Position numbers and translations under genes: made by a program
Notes under the pieces: model-generated
What the model was told of the DNA's origin: nothing
The model's database searches: none
The model's input: only the letters and a program-made list of their open reading frames with translations
Shown here: one piece after another, positions 18,537 through 27,409 of the stretch
Position numbering within the stretch: the first letter of the stretch is position 1
Layout of the letters: every line of letters begins with the position of its first letter
Virus record (IMG/VR): IMGVR_UViG_3300048589_000139
Span: 1-32,692 of that record
Direction: 5' to 3' (one strand)
DNA length: 32,692 nucleotides
From: a virus

Positions 18537-19076
18537 TTAGGACATAAATGCCCACTCGATTATTATTCTTCCCGTTGCCTTCATCCCGGCATCAATTCCA
18601 GCCCATTCATCTGCAATGTTCAGATATATTGTATGATCTCCTGCGGTTGCGATTGCCAGTGTTGTGGCTACTGAAGCCTGCTGAACAACACCAGCGCAAG
18701 CGGCTGACCATGTTTGTCCGGTCATGATGTTCTCAAATCCGGCAGTGCCACCCAAAACAGCGACAGTACCTGTACCAACCGTAGTACCAAGCCCGACATC
18801 TGGAGTATCTGCTGCGTTTAGCGCAGCCGTTCCGGTAATGCCCAGCGCGATAGTTGCCCGTTTGATTATTACGTTACCGGCTGGCAGGGTGTACAACAGC
18901 TTACCATCCGCCTTATTAGCGTTAGTTGTAACGATTAAGGCAAGGTCGGCAATATCAATAGTCGTAACCATTGCAGAATCAACGCCTGTTTCATTAACAG
19001 TCAGCGTTCCGGTTGCTGGAGTTGCTGCTGTACCTTTGCCGGCATATTCCCCAAAAGGTGTTAAAATTTTTGTCAT
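18537..19076 (-). CDS. Head decoration-like protein
   Basis: The 179-aa protein is Ala/Thr/Gly-rich and largely beta (MTKILTPFGEYAGKGTAATP...IYLNIADEWAGIDAGMKATG). It is 39 bp upstream of the capsid gene and directly after the protease, the usual place for a decoration or stabilising head protein. No clear sequence family is recognised. Confidence 0.68.
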   Translation of the reverse strand: MTKILTPFGEYAGKGTAATPATGTLTVNETGVDSAMVTTIDIADLALIVTTNANKADGKLLYTLPAGNVIIKRATIALGITGTAALNAADTPDVGLGTTVGTGTVAVLGGTAGFENIMTGQTWSAACAGVVQQASVATTLAIATAGDHTIYLNIADEWAGIDAGMKATGRIIIEWAFMS

Positions 19077-19077
19077 C

Positions 19078-20067
19078 TTATTTTGATTTTAAAAGGTTCA
19101 TTACCTTAGTGTATTCCTCCGGGTTCTCGTCAAACCAACGCTGTAAAGACTTTTTACTGTTGCGTATTTTCAACGCATCGGCCTTTGTCATTTCAACAGG
19201 TTCGGGATCATTGACCTCAATATGGTTTTTCAGCGGTGCAGGTTTTGCAGCTTCAATCACCATCTTAACGGCTTCAAAGTCCGTTTTAGCAAGGATAATG
19301 TAACTTTCTTTCACCTCATCTGTTATCTTGCCATCCGTAACAGCGGCCTCAATAAAGTTGGTGATCTCTTTTTCAAGTTCTTCCTCCTTTTTTGCTTCCG
19401 TTTCCTGTACCGATTCTTTCAGGCTTTCGTTTTCGGATTTCAGTTCAGCGATTGCGCCCTCGATGGCCTCATCGGAATCAACGCCCAGGAGTTCTTTTAT
19501 TTTAGTTGTGTCCATTTCTGCTTGATTTAATATTGGATTTTGTTTAGTTTTCATTACTTTATCAACGAACCCCCAGTTTATAGCCTCATCAGGTGTTAGC
19601 CATTTGTCCTCTTTCATAAGGTTCTGGAGTTGTGCCTTACGTTTGCCGGTACGCTTTTGGTAGATATTCAACAACCTGTTGTCAAAATCTTCCAACATAT
19701 CAGCGGCCTTCCCAATCTCATCAATATTACCGGCTGCAATGGTAGAGGCGCGGTGTATTAGGAAACGGGCGTTATCTGCCATATTTACAACATCCCCGCC
19801 CATAGCAATAATAGTCCCTGCCGATGCCGTTGCGCCAACGATGTTGACTGTCACCCGGGCAGGATTTCGTTTTAGTTCGTCATAGATTGCAAACGCCTCG
19901 TTACCATCGCCACCGTTTGACTTGATTTCAACATCAATATTAGAAAAATCACCATTGATCTGCTCTTTGAAGCTATCGAAGGTAAACCCCTCGCCCCAAA
20001 ATGAAGCCCCAATATCGCCCGATATTAAAACCTTCGCAGTATCAACAGAATTAGTTATCTCAATCAT
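19078..20067 (-). CDS. ClpP-like prohead protease fused to scaffold-like region
   Basis: The 329-aa protein has a ClpP/S14-type protease in residues 1 to about 185: ATASAGTIIAMGG with the nucleophile S82, FLIHRAS with H105, and a DMLEDFDNR helix with the likely acid at about 126. The rest (about 195-329) is highly charged with a coiled coil (AELKSENESLKESVQETEAK) and a Lys/Asn-rich end. This resembles a scaffold. An internal Met at 185 (MDTTKIKELLG) could yield a separate scaffold. The protease would mature the prohead. It overlaps the upstream connector-like gene by ATGA. Confidence 0.88.
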   Translation of the reverse strand: MIEITNSVDTAKVLISGDIGASFWGEGFTFDSFKEQINGDFSNIDVEIKSNGGDGNEAFAIYDELKRNPARVTVNIVGATASAGTIIAMGGDVVNMADNARFLIHRASTIAAGNIDEIGKAADMLEDFDNRLLNIYQKRTGKRKAQLQNLMKEDKWLTPDEAINWGFVDKVMKTKQNPILNQAEMDTTKIKELLGVDSDEAIEGAIAELKSENESLKESVQETEAKKEEELEKEITNFIEAAVTDGKITDEVKESYIILAKTDFEAVKMVIEAAKPAPLKNHIEVNDPEPVEMTKADALKIRNSKKSLQRWFDENPEEYTKVMNLLKSK

Positions 20068-20540
20068 AATGCGTTTACTCGTTTTGTACCTTGTGAATAG
20101 TATGTAATTTCCTTATATTGGTAATCAATATCAGAATCAAACAGATCAGGGTAGTTCTCATCAGCGTAATCAATCATTGCCCCAATTGCTGAACTTAGCC
20201 GCTGCCTGATTTCAAACAGTGTGGCGGTCTTGTCTGTATCCGGTGCGGTTGTTATGCCCTCACCCGTGAACCTGTTAACGCCCCTATCCGTTACCTCAAC
20301 TCCTAACCTGTTCCATACGTTCGACAAAGTACCATATGCCAATACAGGCAATATGTATGTAGAAATAAACGAAGCATAAGAAGCAGAATCAGCAACCACC
20401 GCAGAATATAACTCCAGCCCCAACGCGTCTAACACGTAATCACGCTCAGCGATATTGATTTCTGCCGGTAAGAAGTGGCCAGCATCAATATTACGTGTGC
20501 TTACTGTTGTAATAATTTGAGCTGCGGTTGCAAGAGCCAT
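20064..20540 (-). CDS. Head-tail connector/adaptor candidate (DUF6712-like)
   Basis: The 158-aa protein begins MALATAAQIITTVSTRNIDA. It has a helical body (ISTYILPVLAYGTLSNVWNR) and a C-terminal helix ending DYQYKEITYYSQGTK. It resembles Bacteroidota phage proteins grouped as DUF6712, found next to capsid genes, and likely acts as a head completion or adaptor protein. The family name is from memory of the pattern and should be tested. Confidence 0.6.
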   Translation of the reverse strand: MALATAAQIITTVSTRNIDAGHFLPAEINIAERDYVLDALGLELYSAVVADSASYASFISTYILPVLAYGTLSNVWNRLGVEVTDRGVNRFTGEGITTAPDTDKTATLFEIRQRLSSAIGAMIDYADENYPDLFDSDIDYQYKEITYYSQGTKRVNAL

Positions 20541-20740
20541 TACTTATCTCCTTTTACAGTTGCTGTTACGGCTGGATGCCCGATGTTGATAAGGTATTGC
20601 ATTACCTTTTTATCCATGTTTTTCTCAATCACATAGTCATATCCCCGCTGGTTTTCAAATATCCCATCAATAGACGGGTAGATTGAAACCACCGAACCGA
20701 TAAAAGCCTGATTGACCTCGTATGTTTTTGTTTCTGCCAT
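20540..20740 (-). CDS. Small structural-region hypothetical protein (66 aa)
   Basis: The 66-aa protein (MAETKTYEVNQAFIGSVVSI...) is mixed alpha/beta. It shares one base with the next gene's start (TAATG-type junction). It lies between the tail-tube candidate and the connector candidate, so a head-tail joining role is possible. No family is recognised. Confidence 0.6.
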   Translation of the reverse strand: MAETKTYEVNQAFIGSVVSIYPSIDGIFENQRGYDYVIEKNMDKKVMQYLINIGHPAVTATVKGDK

Positions 20741-20746
20741 GATCTT

Positions 20747-21322
20747 TTAAGTTGCCCAGTTAATCCATGCTGCTGTACCTCCTACGATTGCAGCGTTAGT
20801 TGACGAATCAAATGCGTATTCAGGTGCTGCCCCGGTGCGTTCCAAAACAAGTTCCGGTTGTGCTGCATCTTCCTCAGTTGGCCCAACACCTGAATCAAAA
20901 TTAATAGTTGCTTTCTGGTATGGCCTCAACAGACCTTCAACTGCTGCCGGTGAAACACCGCTAATCCATGCCTGCCCGTTACCGTCAACCCTGATAGCTG
21001 CCATTCCGCAAACAATCTGGTTAGCGATTCCATCAGTTCCATAGAACCATGTAGCCAGTGTTGAGGTTGCCTTGTCAAAACGCATGGTAAGTGTTTGCGT
21101 TTCGCTGAAGTTGTTACCAACATTCGCTGCCTTCACCATTCTCACCTGGTCAAGTTTCCCCTGAACACGTTGGAATAATGCGCCCCCGTTCATTGTAACC
21201 GCTGAAACCTCGTTTGTGGTCAATGTTATGGATGTTAGGCTGGCAATAGGAGCCAGATAAACCTGATATTGGTTGCCTGGTGTGTTTCGTACACAGGTCT
21301 TTAGATAGGATGTAAATGCCAT
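20747..21322 (-). CDS. Major tail tube protein candidate
   Basis: The 191-aa protein is predicted beta-rich with a tail-tube feel: APIASLTSITLTTNEVSAVT near the start, QVRMVKAANVGNNFSETQTL in the middle, and a C-terminal ATINFDSGVG part. It is the first gene after promoter P6 and follows the TMP block. Siphovirus tail tube proteins have this size. The alternative is a head or connector structural protein. Confidence 0.6.
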   Translation of the reverse strand: MAFTSYLKTCVRNTPGNQYQVYLAPIASLTSITLTTNEVSAVTMNGGALFQRVQGKLDQVRMVKAANVGNNFSETQTLTMRFDKATSTLATWFYGTDGIANQIVCGMAAIRVDGNGQAWISGVSPAAVEGLLRPYQKATINFDSGVGPTEEDAAQPELVLERTGAAPEYAFDSSTNAAIVGGTAAWINWAT

Positions 21323-21340
21323 GTCTTTAATATTTTGGTG

Positions 21341-21371
21341 TAAATTTACAATCTCAAAGCCGACAAGTCAA
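21341..21371 (-). promoter_or_regulatory. Promoter P6 in front of the tail tube/capsid block
   Basis: On the minus strand TTTGAC with TTG at 21371-21369, a 20-bp spacer, and TAAATTTA (21348-21341) match the consensus at all but the last base. It lies between the 69-aa HTH gene and the tail-tube candidate. No A+T upstream element is present, as in P1. It would boost tube, protease and capsid genes independently of the 1.8-kb promoter. Confidence 0.55.
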
Positions 21372-21398
21372 ACGTTACTACCATCATGTCAGTAATAT

Positions 21399-21608
21399 TT
21401 ATAACCGTTTGTCAAGCTTTTTATTTGAACGGATGTTCATATCTTCTGTTATTGTGTCAGTTGTTTTAATTACCCGGTATATAGTTCGCTCCGAAATAAA
21501 CAGTTCCGAACTGATCTCATGCACCACCTTAACGATAGAATCGGAGTTATTGATCTTATCCAGTATATACCTATTTCGTGCTTCCAAAAGTGTTTCGTCT
21601 TTTTTCAT
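21399..21608 (-). CDS. Small HTH protein inside the structural operon (69 aa)
   Basis: The 69-aa protein has a helix-turn-helix-like centre, VHEISSELFISERTIYRVIK (about 29-48), with basic ends (NIRSNKKLDKRL). It is coupled to the TMP gene by an ATGA overlap. Its position between TMP and tube is where a tail assembly chaperone often sits, yet the motif looks like DNA binding. Promoter P6 follows it by 27 bp, so local regulation is possible. Confidence 0.6.
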   Translation of the reverse strand: MKKDETLLEARNRYILDKINNSDSIVKVVHEISSELFISERTIYRVIKTTDTITEDMNIRSNKKLDKRL

Positions 21609-23908
21609 AGTGAACCGATTACGTTAACTTTTCTTTTCAAACTCGATTTACTTTCAATCTCATTAAGGCTTACCTCAACCGGGATGCTCCCGATCTGGCT
21701 GACCATTGCCCGGATAAGTGCCTCCTGATTACCGCTGCCAATATTCTGATTAGGCTGGAATATCCCCCCTGTTGCAAAGTAACTCCCAGCCGGCTGTCCG
21801 TAGAATGACCGGCCATGCCTGCTGTTAATGTCGGATAGTTGCCTCAGTCGTGGGGTGTCGTGTTTATTAACTACCGCAATATATTCGCCCTGCTCAGCTT
21901 CAAACGCTGATCCGTCCGAACCGACAAACTTAGTACCCCCTTGTGAGTGCGGGCGACCTCCGGCAATTAGACCGCCTTCAGCAAATTTAATCCCCTTTAG
22001 GTTACTAATAATACCAACAGCCTGCGCAGCGAATCCAATCAATGCCGGTATGTTTTGAGGGAAACCTATCTTTGCGGTATTCGCAGCCCCAACTCCTAAT
22101 GCTGATAATGATCTTGCCATATCTGCTGTAAGTTGAGCAATCGCCATAGTTCTGTTAAGGTTTGCCTGCTGCTTTTGTAGTTTTTCAGATTCCTTTTGAT
22201 ATTCGCGTTCAGTTATTGAGCCGTTCTCTAACGATTCTTTGAGTGCCTCCTCCCGTTGGCTAAACGCATCCGCCCAGATACTTGAATAGCTGGCCGCTGC
22301 GCTTTGAGTTGCTTTTGTTTGTATGTCATACTGCGCAGCAACCGCTTCTGTATTAAACGGATCATCTACATTTTCCTCCTCATCAACAGTAATCCATCCC
22401 CTCCGGCTATTGGCCAGAGCTTCCGCTGATTGCTGTTGTGTGTTTCCGGTCATACCAGATGCCAATAAGTCTTTGATGTTTGAGCTTGCGTTCTTTTCAA
22501 GTTGCGCCCCAATATCCTGTAACAACTTTAATTCCGCTGCCAATGCTTTTTGCGCTGCTGCTGATGCAAGCATCCCCAGCCGCTTTTGTTCTAATGCTGC
22601 TAACTTTTCGGCCTCGGCTCTGTTTTTCTTCCGCTGCTCCAATTCCTTAATTTGGGCGTTAATCTTTTGCCAACCTAAATCCAACGCCTCGATACGTTCC
22701 TTATTTGATGCCCCTATTTCCTCCTTCCGTTGCTCCGCTATTTTGTTTTTGATATCCAACTCAGCACGCAAAGACGGGATCAATAAAGACATCCACTTCT
22801 GCCACGTAGGAATTACATCACTGTTAAGCGTGTTATTTAGGGTGTATAATTCATCGGTAAGGCTGCGAAAAAACCCGCTTGTATTGGTTGATATAAGTTC
22901 ACCCAATATTTCTTTGAAGTCGCCCCACGCGTTAGTTGCTTGAGTGATAGAACCAGACCCAACCAACGCTGCTGCCTCGGCTTGCCCTGCCATCAACTTA
23001 TTAACTAAATCAATCGCTTTCCCGGCTTTCATTTCCTCGGCTGTTAATCCTCGCAATGCAGGGACTGCCTCCCCAAGTTCACCGGATAATCCACTATAAG
23101 TCTTTGCAAGGTTTTTTACTGAAGCCTGTAAGTCCATCCCGGTTACTGTGCTGAGGTTCAACGCTGCCGGGATTAGTTTCTCAATCTGCCCGCGCGTCAA
23201 CCCCATTGCTGCGGCATAGGATTGGACTTGAATTATCTGCTCATCACCGAACAGGGTTTTCCTTTGTAATTCACCGGCTTGCTTTATTAAATCCTGTTGT
23301 ACATCCTTACGCCCTTTTGCTGCTGTAAGTAGTGCTGTTTCTGCTTTAATCTGATCGTCAAATGCCCTTATAAGCTCACGCGTTCCGGCAATGGCCGCCC
23401 CTGCTGATAGTGTTACACCTAACGCACCACCTAATCCGCTGAGTGCATCCCGGTAATTACCTATACTGGATTTAAAGTTTCCTGCTGACTTATCGGCCTG
23501 CTGGATTTTAGTGTTAACGTCCCTGAGTTCATTCGCAAGCCGTTTAAATTCCTTGCTCCCAATTTGCGGGCCGGATTCCAACTCCTTCCCCAACTGCCTT
23601 GCTTTGATCCGCAAGTCCTGCAATGTGTTTGATACAGCCTTATGTGCTGTTTTCTGATCCTTTAACGCCTGCTGTTCCTTCCGGTAAAGTTGCTGTTTTA
23701 TTTGCCCCTCTACTTTAAGTTGCTCCATCCTTGCCTTTTGTTCCTTATTCAGGTCAAGATCATTGGCACGTAGTACCTTCTGAGCATCGGCAAGCAATTT
23801 CGTTTCGCCACGTATGGCAAGCAGTTCATCCCCTATCTTAGTCAGGTTATCAACTTGCTCCTGCGCCCCTTCAAACTCAATCCGATATAATACTTGTTTT
23901 GTAGCCAT
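21605..23908 (-). CDS. Tape measure protein
   Basis: The 767-aa protein has the TMP layout. Long coiled coils (about 15-150, 390-480, 565-600) flank a hydrophobic Gly/Ala segment (LGGALGVTLSAGAAIAGTRE, about 158-178). The C-terminal part is Gly-rich (FAEGGLIAGGRPHSQGGTKF). It sets tail length and is ejected with DNA. The length suggests a tail of roughly 110-120 nm by the usual 0.15 nm-per-residue rule (estimate). It lies 1 bp after the 694-aa tail gene and overlaps the small HTH gene. Confidence 0.9.
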   Translation of the reverse strand: MATKQVLYRIEFEGAQEQVDNLTKIGDELLAIRGETKLLADAQKVLRANDLDLNKEQKARMEQLKVEGQIKQQLYRKEQQALKDQKTAHKAVSNTLQDLRIKARQLGKELESGPQIGSKEFKRLANELRDVNTKIQQADKSAGNFKSSIGNYRDALSGLGGALGVTLSAGAAIAGTRELIRAFDDQIKAETALLTAAKGRKDVQQDLIKQAGELQRKTLFGDEQIIQVQSYAAAMGLTRGQIEKLIPAALNLSTVTGMDLQASVKNLAKTYSGLSGELGEAVPALRGLTAEEMKAGKAIDLVNKLMAGQAEAAALVGSGSITQATNAWGDFKEILGELISTNTSGFFRSLTDELYTLNNTLNSDVIPTWQKWMSLLIPSLRAELDIKNKIAEQRKEEIGASNKERIEALDLGWQKINAQIKELEQRKKNRAEAEKLAALEQKRLGMLASAAAQKALAAELKLLQDIGAQLEKNASSNIKDLLASGMTGNTQQQSAEALANSRRGWITVDEEENVDDPFNTEAVAAQYDIQTKATQSAAASYSSIWADAFSQREEALKESLENGSITEREYQKESEKLQKQQANLNRTMAIAQLTADMARSLSALGVGAANTAKIGFPQNIPALIGFAAQAVGIISNLKGIKFAEGGLIAGGRPHSQGGTKFVGSDGSAFEAEQGEYIAVVNKHDTPRLRQLSDINSRHGRSFYGQPAGSYFATGGIFQPNQNIGSGNQEALIRAMVSQIGSIPVEVSLNEIESKSSLKRKVNVIGSL

Positions 23909-23909
23909 T

Positions 23910-25994
23910 TTATTCCTCGTTTCTAATTAGCGTAAATTGAGTAATTGTTCCGGTTGTGGTAACCTTTTGAACGGTGTAATATCCAACAAACGGCTCAAAG
24001 TTAAGGTAAATTGGGGTGCAAAGGTTGTTATCAGCATCACAGTTTATCAGGTCGTTCAGGTAGTTTACATCAACTTTACCCTGAATTGTGAGCGTAATCC
24101 CGTTGTTAACCCGGTCAATATATGCCTTGTGAAGTAACGAGTGAAGTCCATAAACCCCGGAACGGTCTGCAAACTCAATGTTATTGGTATCGGTATAAGG
24201 TTTAAAAACGTAATAATTAACATCCGCAACCGTTCGGCCAGTCCCGGCCACATGATAGCCTAACTTATATTGGCCGGATTGAACGCCATCATAAACCATG
24301 ATCCGGTAGTTGAACGTTGTTTTCCAATCAGGGGTGTTTTCTTCTAAAAATCTATCCTTTCCGGTACCTTTAGGAATTGAACTCAACATCGTAGGCACCA
24401 GTACACGGTCAGCATCCAGCCGATAAACGGCCTGCATTATGGTGTTTGAAAAATCCGACTGTAATACAGTCAACACCTTCCGCCCATTGTTGGCCTTATA
24501 GTTGCCGGTCTGGTCAGGGTTCTTTATAAACCAATCTTCAGCATAAGCATCGGATGTGTCGGGTTTGAAGTTTAGTTCGTAATTGTACGCCTCGCCATAA
24601 TCCACGCCCGCAGTTGTCGGGTCAAGTGAATAACTAAGATCATACCCCGATGTCTTGCGCTCGAATACATCCAGTCGTACAATATTCGTTTCAAACGAAT
24701 ATTGCGGGGTAACGGCAAAATGAAAGAACAGCATCTTTAAGAACTCATTAACCGTAATATCTGGCAGTACCTCCGATGGCTTAACCGTTGAACCGTAGCC
24801 GTACCAACGGGAGATATTATTTGATAATGTCATACTTATATTAGATTGATAAGTCCAATTAACACCAAGTGTTGGGGGTGTAACTCTGGATGAGTAGGCG
24901 GAATGAATTGAAACCTTATCACCTATCTGAAGTTCTAAATAGTCAGTATCAATGGTTGTGGGTGATATTGTGAAACCTCCATTATCACTCCCATCGGCAT
25001 CTATAAAATAAACATAGGCTGCAATGTATGTATTGTTTATTTTTATCCACACCTCAAATTGTGAGTATTCAACATTCCCCGAAGGTGGATTGCTAAACTC
25101 GTTCAGGATATAAGCTGCCCCACTAAACGATAAAGTAAATCTATATGTCCCTGTTTCGGGTACTAAATACCACCCATTCACAGCATCCCAATTTGAGCCA
25201 TTGTCATACTCGTCTGTGCCGGTAAATACAACCCCAAAATAATCACCCAATATATTTATATTTTGAGTGCTGGAAAACATATTAACCGTTTCAAGTTGAG
25301 ACATAGTTCCATGCCCGGACATCAGTGCAGTTTCTTTCCAGTCGTCTGTGTTTCTGATTTCATTATTCCACGTAAACAACATATAAAGCTGGGTGAACCA
25401 TGATTCAGCAATAAAGTTTGAAACAACGTCATAGCCTTTGAAAATTACCCTTAGCATTTCGGCCAGGTTGAATGCCGGGTAACGCTCGATCAGGTTTATC
25501 TTATCGGTGTCAATATACCTGCCCCGGTCGGTAAGGTCATAAACAATCAAGTCATTCAGCGTTCCTGCCTCGGATGCCTGTACGTTGGTAATATTGAGCA
25601 GGTGTTCATATGCTGACCAGTCCAAGTCCCGGAGTGAAGTATCGCCAAAGTCCAGCCACAACAACGCATTGCCCGACATGAAGTAGCCGGTCAATATGTT
25701 TGTCCTATTTTGGTACGTTTGTCCCGTTATAACAATAGAGCCACCTAAACTGATAGCATCATTCTGATACGTTGCGTTCTCAATGATTCGTGTCTTGTTG
25801 CTCCCGTCTGCATCAAACAGGCTGCCAAGTATCGCCCGGTTGTTGGGCGTTTCCGGGATGGATAACTCACCGGACTTAAACGGCTTACCAGCCTCGAAGT
25901 TGGCATAGTCTACCGCCTGAAACGTAATCTCTGCATCCTGCTCTATTATATCCAGAACGCTGCCAAATGTCGGTTGATCGTAGTAGTCTGCCAT
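23910..25994 (-). CDS. Large tail protein (694 aa), tail tip/baseplate candidate
   Basis: The 694-aa protein begins MADYYDQPTFGSVLDIIEQD and contains a domain (about 60-180) typical of tail-tip proteins in Bacteroidota phages. A beta-sandwich insertion (about 240-390; GTYRFTLSFSGAAYIL, FEVWIKINNTYIAAYV) could be carbohydrate-binding. The C-terminal half (about 420-694) ends NLCTPIYLNFEPFVGYYTVQ. The place directly before TMP in transcription order and the mosaic composition support a tail-tip, hub or Dit/Tal role. No enzymatic motif is seen. Confidence 0.65.
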   Translation of the reverse strand: MADYYDQPTFGSVLDIIEQDAEITFQAVDYANFEAGKPFKSGELSIPETPNNRAILGSLFDADGSNKTRIIENATYQNDAISLGGSIVITGQTYQNRTNILTGYFMSGNALLWLDFGDTSLRDLDWSAYEHLLNITNVQASEAGTLNDLIVYDLTDRGRYIDTDKINLIERYPAFNLAEMLRVIFKGYDVVSNFIAESWFTQLYMLFTWNNEIRNTDDWKETALMSGHGTMSQLETVNMFSSTQNINILGDYFGVVFTGTDEYDNGSNWDAVNGWYLVPETGTYRFTLSFSGAAYILNEFSNPPSGNVEYSQFEVWIKINNTYIAAYVYFIDADGSDNGGFTISPTTIDTDYLELQIGDKVSIHSAYSSRVTPPTLGVNWTYQSNISMTLSNNISRWYGYGSTVKPSEVLPDITVNEFLKMLFFHFAVTPQYSFETNIVRLDVFERKTSGYDLSYSLDPTTAGVDYGEAYNYELNFKPDTSDAYAEDWFIKNPDQTGNYKANNGRKVLTVLQSDFSNTIMQAVYRLDADRVLVPTMLSSIPKGTGKDRFLEENTPDWKTTFNYRIMVYDGVQSGQYKLGYHVAGTGRTVADVNYYVFKPYTDTNNIEFADRSGVYGLHSLLHKAYIDRVNNGITLTIQGKVDVNYLNDLINCDADNNLCTPIYLNFEPFVGYYTVQKVTTTGTITQFTLIRNEE

Positions 25995-25996
25995 TG

Positions 25997-27409
25997 TTAA
26001 ACCGTTACAATTGTTACTGTATTGTTAGCTTGTAAGTATTGAATATCCCCATCAGGATTACCACCGTTGCAGGTCATTAAGGCGGATGGGATTGTGAGGG
26101 TGATTGTTTGGCCTGTGATACTATTAAATACTTGATTGTCTAATACAGACGTTCCTAAATTTGTCAAAACTGGCATATTTAATTCCATTGCTCCGCTGCA
26201 ATATGAAAAACAATTATCTCCAACCGTTAAAAGTGATGGGAAAGAAAGTGGAGTTGATGCCAAATTTATACACCCATCAAAACAAAAGTCTCCTGCGGAT
26301 AATAATGATGTAAAAGACGGATTTACTAAATTAATACAATCTGTAAAACCTCCAACATCTATTGTTAATGTATAGTTAAAAGATGGATTAGTTAATCCGT
26401 CGCATCTTCTAAAAGATTGTATTCCTATTGCATCAACGCAGCCATTGTCAACAACATTTAGTAAATTATTATTACTTACGAATAAATAATCCTTAATTGT
26501 TATCCCACTCCCTCCAATAAGCCGAACCATATCTCCAACAACCTCAACAGAAGTAAATGAACTGCCATTAGTAGGTAAATCAAAGAATGTATTCCAATCA
26601 CTTACACTCGAAGCATCAGCAACCGGAACGTTGGCAATATCATCGAATGTTAATTCAAGTGCCGGGCAAGCTTCCCCGGTAGGTTGTGCCATAGGTACAT
26701 TTGACCAATCGTTGTCATAAGGACAACATCCAGCGGTTTCAAGGTTCGCCCATTCAATATTTGAAAAACTATGCAAGTCATCACATTCATTAAAAGGAAT
26801 GTAATTACCGTTGCGGAATTGTGTTTCGCAACTATTTGCGGCAGTCCAAACTTGTGTGCCAATTTTAACGGTAGGGTAGATTTTACCATCATTGCCAACG
26901 TAAGGTGTGCAAGCCGTACCGTCATCAAGTAGTTGTTCTGCTTCTGTGGCGGGACGGACAAGGCGAATAGTCGCACCAATAGTTTTACTTGCAACCCCAA
27001 CAGATAAACTATCATTTGTATTAGATAGGGATTCAATGTAAGTTTGTATAGAGGTATAATTTTGGGTTGTTAAAAAAAAGCAATTAAGGCCTTGCCCGAT
27101 GTATAGTGTTGTCCGGCTTCCAGAACCTCTACCATAAAAGCCTACTTCATTAGTAGCACCTGTATTTGGGCTTGCGAAATAAGTAAACCCCATTTCTTTC
27201 AACTTGCCCCCAGCTACTCCTATGCCTCCGATGTTATTAGCTAAAGTTATCCAATTTGCATAGCTTGGAACAACAAAATCCCCCGCACTCGTAAACCCCC
27301 TCGCATCCGTAGCCGCATACCAATTATACAGCAAGCCATACTTAACCGGGTAGTAATCCGGCACAATCTCCACCGGAGCGGGCGGGTTCTTAACATATAT
27401 TCTCAACAT
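25997..27409 (-). CDS. Receptor-binding protein candidate: FISUMP domain plus BspA-like leucine-rich repeats
   Basis: The 470-aa protein has YGLLYNWYAATDARGF...VPSYANWITLANNIGG...GGKLKE (about 29-93), the later half of a Fib_succ_major (FISUMP) domain. VGNDGKIYPTVKIGTQVWTA...FRNGNYIPF (about 170-203) follows, ending CCPYDNDWSNV; this is normally the first half. The C-terminal 200 residues contain BspA-type LRR units (ISIQSFRRCDGLTNPSF-like, DFCFDGCINLASTPLSFPSL, DNCFSYCSGAMELNMPVL). FISUMP and BspA LRR are surface-protein modules of Bacteroidota. In a tail operon they point to a tail fibre tip contacting host glycans or proteins. Confidence 0.72.
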   Translation of the reverse strand: MLRIYVKNPPAPVEIVPDYYPVKYGLLYNWYAATDARGFTSAGDFVVPSYANWITLANNIGGIGVAGGKLKEMGFTYFASPNTGATNEVGFYGRGSGSRTTLYIGQGLNCFFLTTQNYTSIQTYIESLSNTNDSLSVGVASKTIGATIRLVRPATEAEQLLDDGTACTPYVGNDGKIYPTVKIGTQVWTAANSCETQFRNGNYIPFNECDDLHSFSNIEWANLETAGCCPYDNDWSNVPMAQPTGEACPALELTFDDIANVPVADASSVSDWNTFFDLPTNGSSFTSVEVVGDMVRLIGGSGITIKDYLFVSNNNLLNVVDNGCVDAIGIQSFRRCDGLTNPSFNYTLTIDVGGFTDCINLVNPSFTSLLSAGDFCFDGCINLASTPLSFPSLLTVGDNCFSYCSGAMELNMPVLTNLGTSVLDNQVFNSITGQTITLTIPSALMTCNGGNPDGDIQYLQANNTVTIVTV

